Below are positions 17,226-26,275 of a DNA stretch of 64,000 nt, piece after piece (the stretch's first letter is position 1; each line of letters begins with the position of its first letter). Where the stretch lies: positions 62,001 to 126,000 of the forward strand of contig CAYGPZ010000002.1 of the NCBI GenBank assembly GCA_964352025.1, given 5' to 3'. A program made the translations under genes and the position numbers. This DNA is from Hirschia sp964352025. Its GTDB lineage: Bacteria > Pseudomonadota > Alphaproteobacteria > Caulobacterales > Hyphomonadaceae. Below the pieces are notes generated by a model that was not told the origin of the DNA, made no database searches, and was given only the letters and a program-made list of their open reading frames with translations.

Positions 17226-18773
17226 ATGAAAACGACCGGAAAAAGCCGCACTTTGAAAATGTCTCTTGCTATGGCGTTGCTAGGGAGTGCTGCCATAGGT
17301 GGTCTCGTATTGTCCCCGGTTGGGTCTAAAGTCGCTGATGCAAAGCCAATAGTTGTTCAGGCCCCTGTTGGTGCCCCGATGAGTTTTGCTGACTTGATAG
17401 ACAATGTTAGCCCGGCTGTTGTGAGTGTTCAGGTGACAACCGAGATTGACGCACCAGAGCAATATAGCGAGCTATTTGAACGTTTCAGAAATATTCCCGG
17501 GTTTGACGACTACTTTAAAGATGAAGAAGGTGGCGAAGGTCCTGAAAGTGAAGATGAACCATCCAAGCGTGAGGGCCGCTCATTAGGTTCTGGATTCTTT
17601 ATCTCTCAAACCGGATATATTGTTACGAATAACCACGTTGTGGAAAACGCTTCTGAAGTAACTGTGACTTTGTCTAACGGTGATGAGCTGGAGGCCGATA
17701 TCGTTGGTCTAGATTCATTGACCGATTTAGCCGTGCTTAAAGTTAAAGAGCCTGGCAAATATCCTTATGTGAAATTCGCACTCGAAAATGCTCCACGTGT
17801 TGGTGATTGGGTTGTAGCGGTTGGAAATCCATTTGGTCTAGGTGGAACAGCGACAGCTGGTATCGTGTCAGCTAACGGCCGTGAAATGAATGGGTCCAAC
17901 TATTCAAACTATATTCAAATCGATGCCTCAATAAACAGAGGTAACTCTGGTGGACCTACTTTTGATCTGTTTGGTCAGGTCATAGGTGTGAACACTGCTA
18001 TATATTCACCGTCTGGCGGAAGTGTTGGGATCGGGTTTGCGATCGAATCTAATGTTGCCAAAGAGATTACCGACATTCTTATCAAGGATGGTAAAGTAAC
18101 GCGCGGTTGGTTGGGTGTTTCAATTCAATCGCTTTCTCCAGAGATGGCTGAATCACAAGGGCTTCCAAATGAAAAAGGCGCACTTGTTGCCGATGTGCAG
18201 GTTGATAGTCCTGCTGAAAAAGGTGGCATTCAGCGTGGTGATATCATTCTTCAGGTCAACGGCTTAACCGTAAATGATAGTCGAGAATTGACACGTCTTG
18301 TTGGTGGACTAATTGCTGAGAGCGAGAACAAATTCAAAATTATCAGAGATGGTAAGGATAAGACTGTCAATGTAACGATTGGTGTGCGTCCAGAGGATGT
18401 AAACGCTGCATTTAATCGTGGTGAAACTGATGAACCTGATGAGAATTCTGAGACTGAAGAACCAAAAGGTGAAACAGTTCACGGTTTGACAGTTAAACCA
18501 TTGAGTGATGATGAATTTGAGTTCTTTGGTCTGAAAGAAACAGAGAAAGGCCTATTCGTTATAGATGTAAAACGTGGGTCTGCTTTTGCTGAGGCTGGTA
18601 TCGCTAAAGGTGATGCTTTGCTGGAGGCTCAAGGCCAAACATTGAAATCAGCCGAAGATATCGGTACTGTAGTGAAAACTGCCAAGTCAGAAGGCAAGAA
18701 GAATATTCTAGTTGCGGTCCGTAAAGGACGTTCAACTATTTTTCTTCCTGTCGAAATTGAAGATCTTAAATAA
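17226..18773 (+). CDS. DegP/DegQ-type periplasmic serine protease
   Basis: The 515-residue protein has an N-terminal signal or membrane segment (about 12-31) and a trypsin-like domain with catalytic triad H137 (TNNHVVE), D167 (DSLTDLAVL) and S241 (GNSGGP). Two PDZ domains follow (about 285-385 and 420-510). An acidic insert (about 98-116, rich in Glu and Asp) lies before the catalytic His. It should degrade or refold misfolded envelope proteins. AGAGG upstream supports the ATG. The next gene, a response regulator, is 7-22 bases away, so the pair is probably cotranscribed. Confidence 0.93.
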   Translation: MKTTGKSRTLKMSLAMALLGSAAIGGLVLSPVGSKVADAKPIVVQAPVGAPMSFADLIDNVSPAVVSVQVTTEIDAPEQYSELFERFRNIPGFDDYFKDEEGGEGPESEDEPSKREGRSLGSGFFISQTGYIVTNNHVVENASEVTVTLSNGDELEADIVGLDSLTDLAVLKVKEPGKYPYVKFALENAPRVGDWVVAVGNPFGLGGTATAGIVSANGREMNGSNYSNYIQIDASINRGNSGGPTFDLFGQVIGVNTAIYSPSGGSVGIGFAIESNVAKEITDILIKDGKVTRGWLGVSIQSLSPEMAESQGLPNEKGALVADVQVDSPAEKGGIQRGDIILQVNGLTVNDSRELTRLVGGLIAESENKFKIIRDGKDKTVNVTIGVRPEDVNAAFNRGETDEPDENSETEEPKGETVHGLTVKPLSDDEFEFFGLKETEKGLFVIDVKRGSAFAEAGIAKGDALLEAQGQTLKSAEDIGTVVKTAKSEGKKNILVAVRKGRSTIFLPVEIEDLK

Positions 18774-18795
18774 AAGTAGAATGGGAGAGCTCGCT

Positions 18796-19467
18796 TTGCG
18801 TGTACTCGTCATTGAAGATGATTTAGAAGCTGCTGATTTTGTTCGCAAAGTTCTCAGCGATGCCGGACATGACATCACCGTTGAAAACGACGGTGAGGCA
18901 GGTCTGGAAACGGCTAAATCAAATGAGTTTGATGCCATGGTTGTTGATCGGATGATGCCGAAAATGACAGGTATTGAGATGCTTACCAACTTTAGAGATG
19001 CAGGTGGGAATACACCTGCGCTCTTTCTGACCGCCCTTGGTGATGTTGAAAATCGCGTTGAAGGGCTGAAGGCTGGTGGAGATGATTATCTCTGTAAGCC
19101 TTTTGCACCTAGCGAATTGATAGCTCGCGTTGAGGCGCTTGGTCGTCGTGCATCATCTGAAGCTCCAACAACGAAATTGCAGGTTGGAGACTTGGTTATG
19201 GATCTGCTTGCACGTTCCGTGTTTCGCGGAGACGTAAAGATCGATTTGCAGCCGCGTGAATTTCGTTTACTCGAATTTTTGATGCGTAATGCAGATCAGG
19301 TTGTGACACGTACGATGTTGCTGGAAAAAGTGTGGGACTATCACTTTGATCCACAAACGAATGTGATTGATGTGCACATTTCGCGTCTGCGCAGCAAAAT
19401 CGATAAAGATTTTGAAGTCGCTCTTTTGCACACGGTTCGTGGTGCAGGATATAGACTGCAGGCTTAG
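18796..19467 (+). CDS. OmpR/PhoB-family response regulator
   Basis: The 223-residue regulator has a receiver domain (EDD at 7-9, phospho-acceptor D51 in VVDRMMPKMTG, Lys in YLCKPF) and a C-terminal winged helix ending VRGAGYRLQ. TTG 18796 is favoured because GGGAG lies 8 bases before it and the protein then begins with the family-typical RVLVIEDD. ATG 18781 (5 residues longer) is the alternative. It follows degP and precedes its kinase by 5 bases, as in the rhizobial cyc-degP-regulator-kinase-glnE order. Confidence 0.9.
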   Translation: MRVLVIEDDLEAADFVRKVLSDAGHDITVENDGEAGLETAKSNEFDAMVVDRMMPKMTGIEMLTNFRDAGGNTPALFLTALGDVENRVEGLKAGGDDYLCKPFAPSELIARVEALGRRASSEAPTTKLQVGDLVMDLLARSVFRGDVKIDLQPREFRLLEFLMRNADQVVTRTMLLEKVWDYHFDPQTNVIDVHISRLRSKIDKDFEVALLHTVRGAGYRLQA

Positions 19468-19472
19468 GAAGG

Positions 19473-20870
19473 GTGAATATCAGCCGTCTTCCAGCGTTCA
19501 CCCGGACGACGACATTCCGGTTGGCGTTGGTGCATACGGCGCTCTTTATACTATTTGCTGGTGCGCTGCTGCTCTATTTGTTTTCAGCCACCGCAGGTCG
19601 CCTAGAGCGTGATGATTCAGACGCACTTAATTCAGAAGTAACAGCATTGACCTCCGCTTATTCTAGCGGAGGTTTTTCGCGTTTGAGCCAGTCAGTGGTT
19701 GAGCGTTCTTCTGCGCGTGGAACTTTTCTATATTTGCTCGTTGATCAGGACGGAATTAAAATAGCAGGGGATTTTGATGTCTTTCCTGCAGAACCTCCCG
19801 AGGCTGGGCAGATATATGTTCCCTTTAGCTATGAAGCGCGGAATTATATAGGGCAGGTTCAGCGTAATAAGGCTGAGGGGCGTATCATCACATTCCCCGA
19901 TAAAACTGTATTGCTTGTCGCGTATGACATCGGTGCTCGCGGTGAAATGGTGAAACGTATTACTGACGTTGTGTGGACCGCTGCGATTGCTGGACTAGTA
20001 TTATCGATGGTTGGAGGGGTTATCGTTTCTAGGTCGGTATCTCGTCGTGTTGAGTCGTTGGCAAGGACAACTGAAGACGTCATGGCAGGTGATTTGTCTC
20101 GACGGGCGACAGTATATGGTTCGGGTGATGAGTTTGACCGACTAGCCGAACGACTAAATGCTATGTTGGCAAAATTAGAGAGATTGATGATTGCGTCGCG
20201 TCATTCTGGAGATGCAATTGCGCATGATCTGCGTTCTCCATTGGCGCGGCTGAGAAATCACCTTGAAGTGTCCTTGGCGCAAACGGGAGATCGTCAAGAC
20301 TTTGAAGGGGCTATCGCATATTCTATCGAAGAAGTTGATCGCGTTCTGGAAACATTCAACGCGATTTTGCGTTTGTCTAAAGTGCAAGGTGGTCAATCTG
20401 GGACTTTCGATAAATTCAGCCTATCTGACCAAGCCGAAGAGATTGCAGAGATTTACGAAGCTGTATGTGAAGACGCAGAACTGGAATTTACAGCTGAAAT
20501 AAAATCAAACCTGTATCTGCATGCAGATAAATCTTTGATTATGCAACTTATTTTTAATCTTATGGACAATGCTGTAAAGTATACACCCGCTGGTGGCGCA
20601 GTGAAGTTGGTTCTTCGCCGCAAACGCAGTGGCGAAGTGGAATTGTCTGTCTGGGATAGTGGACCGGGGATTCCAGCTGAAAATCGAGAGAAAGTATTAG
20701 AGCGCTTTTTCCGGCTTGAAGAAGCCCGTACTGAACCTGGTTCGGGATTAGGACTTTCCCTTGTGGCGGCGGTCACGGAAATGCACCAAGGTAAGCTAAA
20801 GCTATCTGATGGATTAACCGGACATGTCACTCCCGGATTGAAAGTTAGTCTGACACTCGCTTCTGCTTAG
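19473..20870 (+). CDS. HAMP-domain sensor histidine kinase
   Basis: The 465-residue kinase starts at GTG 19473 five bases after the regulator stop. It has membrane segments at about 16-38 and 166-187, a small periplasmic sensor part, and a HAMP linker. The phospho-acceptor is H251 in AIAHDLRSPLARL. The HATPase domain has NLMDNAVKYTP, DSGPGIP and GSGLGLSLV. Its partner is the upstream regulator. The link to DegP suggests envelope stress sensing, but the signal is not shown by the sequence. Confidence 0.92.
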   Translation: MNISRLPAFTRTTTFRLALVHTALFILFAGALLLYLFSATAGRLERDDSDALNSEVTALTSAYSSGGFSRLSQSVVERSSARGTFLYLLVDQDGIKIAGDFDVFPAEPPEAGQIYVPFSYEARNYIGQVQRNKAEGRIITFPDKTVLLVAYDIGARGEMVKRITDVVWTAAIAGLVLSMVGGVIVSRSVSRRVESLARTTEDVMAGDLSRRATVYGSGDEFDRLAERLNAMLAKLERLMIASRHSGDAIAHDLRSPLARLRNHLEVSLAQTGDRQDFEGAIAYSIEEVDRVLETFNAILRLSKVQGGQSGTFDKFSLSDQAEEIAEIYEAVCEDAELEFTAEIKSNLYLHADKSLIMQLIFNLMDNAVKYTPAGGAVKLVLRRKRSGEVELSVWDSGPGIPAENREKVLERFFRLEEARTEPGSGLGLSLVAAVTEMHQGKLKLSDGLTGHVTPGLKVSLTLASA

Positions 20871-20922
20871 GCATCGGTCTATCATATACATGACGAAGTG
20901 AATCGGCATGAAAGTGTAGGCT

Positions 20923-23754
20923 ATGACAGCAGCTCAAATTCGCAAATTGGACCAATTATCCTGTAAGCCAGTTGCTGAAATTCTTTCGTCTAAAGTGCGG
21001 ACAATAGAGTTCCTTCAGGATACACCCTATCTACTTTCCTTACTCGATAAGTATGAAGACGTATGGAAGGTCACAGCAGAAAATGGTGCAGATGCTGCCT
21101 TTCAATTAAGTCTGGATATGCTTGAAAATGCACATAATAATCCTAAAGACCGGAATGATGTAAGTGCGCAGCTGAGGCAAGCCAAAGCGAAAGGGCATTT
21201 GGCAATTGCACTTGCAGACTTATCTGGTCTTTGGGATGTCAATCAAGTCATACGAGCGATCACGATACTGGCGGAAAAGTGTACTCGCGCAGCGCTCTGG
21301 TGCGCGTATTGTTCGGCTGCAAACAAGGATTGGGTCAAACCAAAAGACAACCTTGAAGATACCGGATTGTTTGCGATTGCGATGGGTAAAATGGGTGCGT
21401 ATGAGCTTAACTACTCATCCGATGTCGACCTTATTGTTTTGTTCGACCCTGACCGTTTCGATGCTGAATCTAGATCAGCAAAAGAAGCTGCAGTCCGTAT
21501 CACTCAGGACTTTTCTAGGCTCATGGAAGAACGTGATGAGTATGGCTATGTGTTTCGCGTTGATTTAAGGTTGCGCCCAGATCCATCATCTAACGCGATC
21601 GCGTTATCAACTCAAACAGCCTTGAATTACTATGAGAGAATAGGCCAAAATTGGGAAAGAATGGCCTACATTAAGGGGCGTGTTTGTGCTGGTGATGAAG
21701 GCGCGGGCAAAGAGTTCTTTGATGAACTTGAACCTTATGTCTGGAGACGGCATCTGGATTATTGGGCCATTGGAGATATTCACGCAATTAAACGTCAAAT
21801 CCACTCCAATGGTGAGCATGAAGCCTTAGACGTCAAAGAGTTTGATGTGAAATTAGGTCGGGGTGGAATTCGAGAGATAGAGTTTTTTGTACAGACTCAA
21901 CAATTGATTCTTGGTGGTCGAAATCCTGACTTGCGAGTGCGCCGCACCGATGATGCGCTTGATGCGCTTGTAGAAGTTGGTGCGGTGAATGGTGAAAATG
22001 CGGCCGATTTGAAACGGGCCTATGCTTTTTTGAGGAATGTTGAGCATCGCATTCAAATGTATAATGACGAACAAACCCATATGCTTCTGGATGCGACGGC
22101 TAGACGCCAAGGCGTTGCAAAATTGATGGGATATGACGAATTAGAGCTCTTTGAAAAAGACTTGAGTGCCGTTCGTCATTTTGTTCACGGGGTTTATTCT
22201 GACTTGTTTGCGCAAGAAGAGCGCTTGTCCGGTGATTCTGGAAATCTCGTATTTACGGGGGTAGATGATGACCCAGGCACGGTTCGAACACTTGATGAAA
22301 TGGGTTTTAGTGAACCTAGCAAAATCATTGATCGCTTGCGCAATTGGCATAGAGGCGGATTGCCTGCAACACGGTCTATGCGCGGGCAACAATTGCTTAC
22401 CAATTTGACGCCCCGATTGCTAAACTGGATGGCAGAAACGGGTGAACCCGATGCTGCTTTCAATCGTTTTTATGATTTTATAAGCGGTCTACGCGGAGGC
22501 GTGCAGGTTTTTTCGCTAATGTTGGCTGAAGAAAAATTCTCTAAAGATCTCATATCCGCAATGGCCTATGCACCAAAACTTGCTGCTGATTTAGCTCGCC
22601 AGCCTGCATTGCTCGATGGGATGTTGGATCAATCTTTTAGCGAGCCTCTTAGTAAGGATAGCGATGAAGGTGTTGCTAGTGCATTGAAAAGGGCGGTGGA
22701 ACGTGAAAACGATTTTGAAGGAAAATTGAATGCGGCGCGAAGATTTCATCGTGAGGAGTCTTTGCGGATTGGCTATCACATATTGCGCGGTCAGGCTGAT
22801 GCTGCTGATGCGGGACCGGCATACTCTCGTTTAGCGGATGCATCTATTCAGTGCATGGCGGAGGCCTCTCTTGCTGAAGTTCAGCGAAAGTTTGGTGACT
22901 GGCCCGGTAATTGGGTTGTAGGGGCGTTTGGAAAACTAGGTGGTCGCGAGCTTTCTGCGACTTCAGATTTGGATATAATTGTCATTTATGATCCAGGAAA
23001 CCCTCCCCACCCAAATGATTTGGCAGCACGTTTTACTCAGAGATTGATCGCTGCCTTATCCGCTCCTACCGAAGAGGGTGATTTGTATGAAGTGGATATG
23101 CAATTACGTCCGTCCGGTAAAGCAGGACCAGTCGCCGTAAAATTATCTTCCTTTGATAAATATTATAAGGGAGACGCTTGGACGTGGGAGTTTATGGCTC
23201 TTTCCCGATTGCGGATTGTCGCAGGAGATGCGTGTCTTGCTGGTAAAGTCGAGGATATAGCCGCAAGGGCTTTGCAAAGCCGATCAAACTATTCGGATCT
23301 GAAATTAGACATTTTGAATATGCGAAGACGCCTGGCACGCGACCGCAAACCCTATGGACTTTGGGATTTGAAATTGGCGCAAGGTGGATTGCTTGATATC
23401 GAATTTGTTGTTCAGCAAACTTTACTCGAGTTTGCGTATGAGTCTCCAGAAGTGATTAAATCAAATACAAAAGATGCGATTTCTATGTTGAATAAGGTGG
23501 AAGCGTTTTCTCAGGAAGAAGCTAAATCTTTGACTTCTGCATACGAGTTGCAAATCAATTTACAACAGGCTTTGAGAATAGCTACGCGTAATAATTTTGA
23601 ACCTGAAAAAGCTTCTGAAGGCATGAAAAGCTGGCTTGCGACAACTGTTGGAATGAAATATTTTTCTGAATTAGAACAGTACCTTAAGCAGAGCCAAGCT
23701 GAGGTCGCGCAAATTAGAATGAAGAAAATCGGAGATATTTCGACGGATAATTGA
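20923..23754 (+). CDS. glnE: Bifunctional glutamine synthetase adenylyltransferase/deadenylylase
   Basis: The 943-residue GlnE has two nucleotidyltransferase domains. Each is marked by a G-K-[ML]-G-x-x-E-L signature followed by SDxDLI or SDLDII, at about residues 155-180 and 670-695. Each is followed by its GlnD-PII-uridylyltransferase-like helical domain (RLRPDPSS and QLRPSGKAG segments). It adenylylates glutamine synthetase when nitrogen is rich and reverses this when nitrogen is low. Length is normal. glnA and glnB are not nearby. Confidence 0.95.
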   Translation: MTAAQIRKLDQLSCKPVAEILSSKVRTIEFLQDTPYLLSLLDKYEDVWKVTAENGADAAFQLSLDMLENAHNNPKDRNDVSAQLRQAKAKGHLAIALADLSGLWDVNQVIRAITILAEKCTRAALWCAYCSAANKDWVKPKDNLEDTGLFAIAMGKMGAYELNYSSDVDLIVLFDPDRFDAESRSAKEAAVRITQDFSRLMEERDEYGYVFRVDLRLRPDPSSNAIALSTQTALNYYERIGQNWERMAYIKGRVCAGDEGAGKEFFDELEPYVWRRHLDYWAIGDIHAIKRQIHSNGEHEALDVKEFDVKLGRGGIREIEFFVQTQQLILGGRNPDLRVRRTDDALDALVEVGAVNGENAADLKRAYAFLRNVEHRIQMYNDEQTHMLLDATARRQGVAKLMGYDELELFEKDLSAVRHFVHGVYSDLFAQEERLSGDSGNLVFTGVDDDPGTVRTLDEMGFSEPSKIIDRLRNWHRGGLPATRSMRGQQLLTNLTPRLLNWMAETGEPDAAFNRFYDFISGLRGGVQVFSLMLAEEKFSKDLISAMAYAPKLAADLARQPALLDGMLDQSFSEPLSKDSDEGVASALKRAVERENDFEGKLNAARRFHREESLRIGYHILRGQADAADAGPAYSRLADASIQCMAEASLAEVQRKFGDWPGNWVVGAFGKLGGRELSATSDLDIIVIYDPGNPPHPNDLAARFTQRLIAALSAPTEEGDLYEVDMQLRPSGKAGPVAVKLSSFDKYYKGDAWTWEFMALSRLRIVAGDACLAGKVEDIAARALQSRSNYSDLKLDILNMRRRLARDRKPYGLWDLKLAQGGLLDIEFVVQQTLLEFAYESPEVIKSNTKDAISMLNKVEAFSQEEAKSLTSAYELQINLQQALRIATRNNFEPEKASEGMKSWLATTVGMKYFSELEQYLKQSQAEVAQIRMKKIGDISTDN

Positions 23755-23807
23755 TTTTGGGGACGTTCAATAAATAAGAAACAACAACCCCGAAGGAGAA
23801 TTTCTCG

Positions 23808-24527
23808 ATGAAACCTTTATCTATGCTCGCTCTTTCAACAAGTCTTCTTGCGGCGTTTGCATTTACCTCATCGGCGCTTGCGGATCATCATGAAGGCAAA
23901 GCTAAACATTGTTATGGAAAGAAAGCCTATAAAGAGGCGCGTATTGCTGAATTTGATACAGATGGGGATGGCAAGCTATCGAATGCTGAAAAAGAGGCTG
24001 CAAAGGCTGCTCGTTTTCAGGAAATTGATGTTGATGGGAGTGGCGGTTTAACTTCTAATGAATTGGCTATGTATCACGAATTTAAAAAAGAAGAGCGCAG
24101 ATCCAAAAAGAAAGCATGTCGTTTTGATAAGCTGGATGCCGATAAGAGCGGCACAATTAGTCTTGAAGAATTTGCGTCAGTTGAACACAAAATGCATCGC
24201 GCCAAATATAAGAAGAAGCATGGAGATAAGTCTCTGATTAAGGCTATGCATTCTGAACGTGTCGAGGAATTTGATTTAGACGGTGATGGAAAATTATCTG
24301 ACACAGAAAAACTAGCTTCTCGTACTGCTCGGTTTGAGGCAGCAGATTTAGATGCTGACGGTCAGTTAACAGCTGAAGAGATGGAAAGTTATCGTTCTTC
24401 TAGTCGTGAAGAAATGAAAGTCAAAATACAGGCTAAACGTTTTGAACGTATGGATAAAAATGGTGACGGTGTTGCCAGTTTGGAAGAATTCGTAAATTCA
24501 GGCAAAATGAAGAAGAATTGGAATTAG
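23808..24527 (+). CDS. Secreted calcium-binding EF-hand protein
   Basis: The 239-residue protein has a signal peptide ending near ALADHHE (about residue 26). Six EF-hand-like loops follow (DTDGDGKLSNAE, DVDGSGGLTSNE, DADKSGTISLEE, DLDGDGKLSDTE, DLDADGQLTAEE and DKNGDGVASLEE). The loops are arranged in pairs with charged helices between them. A strong GAAGGAG ribosome site precedes the ATG. It lies 89 bases upstream of an ECF sigma factor gene in the same direction, and may be a calcium buffer or sensor in the periplasm linked to that stress locus. Confidence 0.85.
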   Translation: MKPLSMLALSTSLLAAFAFTSSALADHHEGKAKHCYGKKAYKEARIAEFDTDGDGKLSNAEKEAAKAARFQEIDVDGSGGLTSNELAMYHEFKKEERRSKKKACRFDKLDADKSGTISLEEFASVEHKMHRAKYKKKHGDKSLIKAMHSERVEEFDLDGDGKLSDTEKLASRTARFEAADLDADGQLTAEEMESYRSSSREEMKVKIQAKRFERMDKNGDGVASLEEFVNSGKMKKNWN

Positions 24528-24616
24528 CCGTATTCTGGTAGGACATTTCGTGACAGTCCTGACAAGACCATGAACACATGGCGCACTTTACCAAGGTAAG
24601 CTGAATTTGATTTTAT

Positions 24617-25207
24617 ATGTTTGAAGATGAAATATCAGATGATGCTTTAGTTGATAAAGTGGGCCGAGGCGACCGGCAGGCAGCTGCCGTGCTTGTTCGG
24701 CGTCATAGTCAACGTGTCTTGAATATTTCTCGGCGGATGCTCAACAGCGAAGTTGATGCAGAAGATACGGTGCAGGATGTTTTTCTTAAAGTGTGGAAGT
24801 CAGCACATAAATGGAAAGCGGGAAAAGCAAAATTCACCACCTGGCTTCATAGAGTAACGGTAAATGCTTGCCTCGATAAGCTTCGAAAGCCTTCTATGGG
24901 AGATATCGAGAGTGTCCCTGAAGTAAATGATGACACAGCGACACCCGCAGAACAGATGGAAGCGAATGCGCGAACTGATACGTTGTTAAAATCTATGAGA
25001 AGTCTACCAGACAGACAGCGTGCAGCGCTGACATTGTGCTATTTTGAAGAAATGTCGAATATTGAGGCAGCAGAAATTATGGAAGTGAGCGTTGATGCCA
25101 TTGAGAGTTTGTTATCGAGAGGTCGACGCAAACTGAAGGAGTTACTCGCTCATGAACGTGAGGATTTATTAATTCAAACGCCGCGCGGTCAATCGTCAGG
25201 ATTTTAA
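24617..25207 (+). CDS. ECF RNA polymerase sigma factor
   Basis: The 196-residue protein has region 2 (about 18-88; AEDTVQDVFLKVWKSAHKW) and region 4 (about 130-182; LPDRQRAALTLCYFEEMSNIEAAEIMEVSVDAIESLLSRGR). It has no sigma 1.1 or 3 regions, as in ECF factors. The next two genes encode a membrane protein and a periplasmic-domain protein, which fits a sigma/anti-sigma/sensor operon like the CnrYXH type. The target regulon is unknown. Confidence 0.93.
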   Translation: MFEDEISDDALVDKVGRGDRQAAAVLVRRHSQRVLNISRRMLNSEVDAEDTVQDVFLKVWKSAHKWKAGKAKFTTWLHRVTVNACLDKLRKPSMGDIESVPEVNDDTATPAEQMEANARTDTLLKSMRSLPDRQRAALTLCYFEEMSNIEAAEIMEVSVDAIESLLSRGRRKLKELLAHEREDLLIQTPRGQSSGF

Positions 25208-25223
25208 AGGAAAGGAGGCTAAA

Positions 25224-25670
25224 ATGACAAAGACAGAGTTTTTAAAACAGTTGGAAATTTATGGATCAGAACTTAAACGCTGGCCAGAGGATAAGCGCGT
25301 TTTAGCTAAGGCTTTCTTGGATAGCACAGATGTCGATCTGCAAAAGCGTATCGCAGACGAAGCTAGTTTGGATGCGTTTATGTCTACCGCAAATAGTTTG
25401 CCAGAGATTGATGCGGAACTAGAGGCAAAGTTGATTGACCTTGTGCCTGTTCAATCATCAAATTCTCAGTCTATTTTTCAAAGATTATCACAAAGTCAGC
25501 CACGTAAATGGCTAAGTGCAGGCTTGATAAGTATTTCTTTGCTAGGAGGGGTGAGTGTGGGTTACGCACAAGCTACGGACGAGATTGAACTAGCTGCTGT
25601 TGAAGGCATGTTGGGGTTTGTATCCTTGGATGAGGATTCTGAACTTTCCCCTACGGATTGGTTGGAATAG
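25224..25670 (+). CDS. Probable membrane anti-sigma factor
   Basis: The 148-residue protein has a soluble N-terminal helical region (about 1-85), one membrane helix (about 96-112) and a short acidic periplasmic tail. The N-terminus contains a conserved-looking GSELKRWPEDKR. It follows the ECF sigma gene by 16 bases with a strong AAAGGAGG site and precedes the CnrR/CpxP-like gene. The topology and position fit an anti-sigma factor, although no ZAS motif (HxxxCxxC) is present, so the function is inferred from context. Confidence 0.7.
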   Translation: MTKTEFLKQLEIYGSELKRWPEDKRVLAKAFLDSTDVDLQKRIADEASLDAFMSTANSLPEIDAELEAKLIDLVPVQSSNSQSIFQRLSQSQPRKWLSAGLISISLLGGVSVGYAQATDEIELAAVEGMLGFVSLDEDSELSPTDWLE

Positions 25671-25682
25671 AGGCTTTAAAAG

Positions 25683-26255
25683 ATGTCAGATTTAAATGAT
25701 GGAAAAGCTAAATCTAAAACCTCGATTCTATTAATCGGTTCGCTCGTCATAAATGCAGGATTAGCTGGCATTTTATTTGGACAAGTCATGGGGGGAAAGC
25801 ACTCACCAGATAGTCCAAAGCACTGGAAAGAGCGAGAACACAGCGAACGCTGGCGGGGCGGGGCTGCACTTAGTGAGAGTGAACGAAAAGAGCTTGGTAA
25901 AGTCATGCTGCAGCATTGGCGCAAAACAAAGCATGAGAGACGCGGAATGCGTGAAAAACATCATGCGCTGATGGAAGCTATTCAGCTCGAGCCATTTAAC
26001 CGAGAAAAGGTATCCAGTGCTTTTAAGGAATATGTCGACCTTGATGTCAGTCTGAAAAACGTCGCTGCAGATGGGGTTTTTGATGTCATGGAGAATTCTT
26101 CGGTTGAGGCACGTATGGTTCTAGCACAGGCTATCCTGCTCAGGAAAAAGCCCAAACGCGGCAGAAGAGGTGGCGGTCCGGATGGTGAACTTCCGCCTCA
26201 TTTGCAGAGACATATGGGGCCTCCTCCGCATATGCAAAATAGGGAAGAAGATTAA
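25683..26255 (+). CDS. Membrane-anchored CnrR/CpxP-like periplasmic sensor
   Basis: The 190-residue protein has one membrane helix (about 18-37). A periplasmic helical hairpin rich in Arg, Glu and His follows (ERKELGKVMLQHWRKTKHERR), and the C-terminus is basic and Pro-rich. The layout matches the periplasmic heavy-metal sensor family (CnrR/CnrX/CpxP/Spy-like). With the ECF sigma and its anti-sigma it probably forms a sensing complex. The stimulus, metal or misfolded protein, cannot be told from sequence. It ends 20 bases before the stop of the convergent kinase gene. Confidence 0.78.
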   Translation: MSDLNDGKAKSKTSILLIGSLVINAGLAGILFGQVMGGKHSPDSPKHWKEREHSERWRGGAALSESERKELGKVMLQHWRKTKHERRGMREKHHALMEAIQLEPFNREKVSSAFKEYVDLDVSLKNVAADGVFDVMENSSVEARMVLAQAILLRKKPKRGRRGGGPDGELPPHLQRHMGPPPHMQNREED

Positions 26256-26275
26256 GAGTTGTCTGATAGCTTAAA

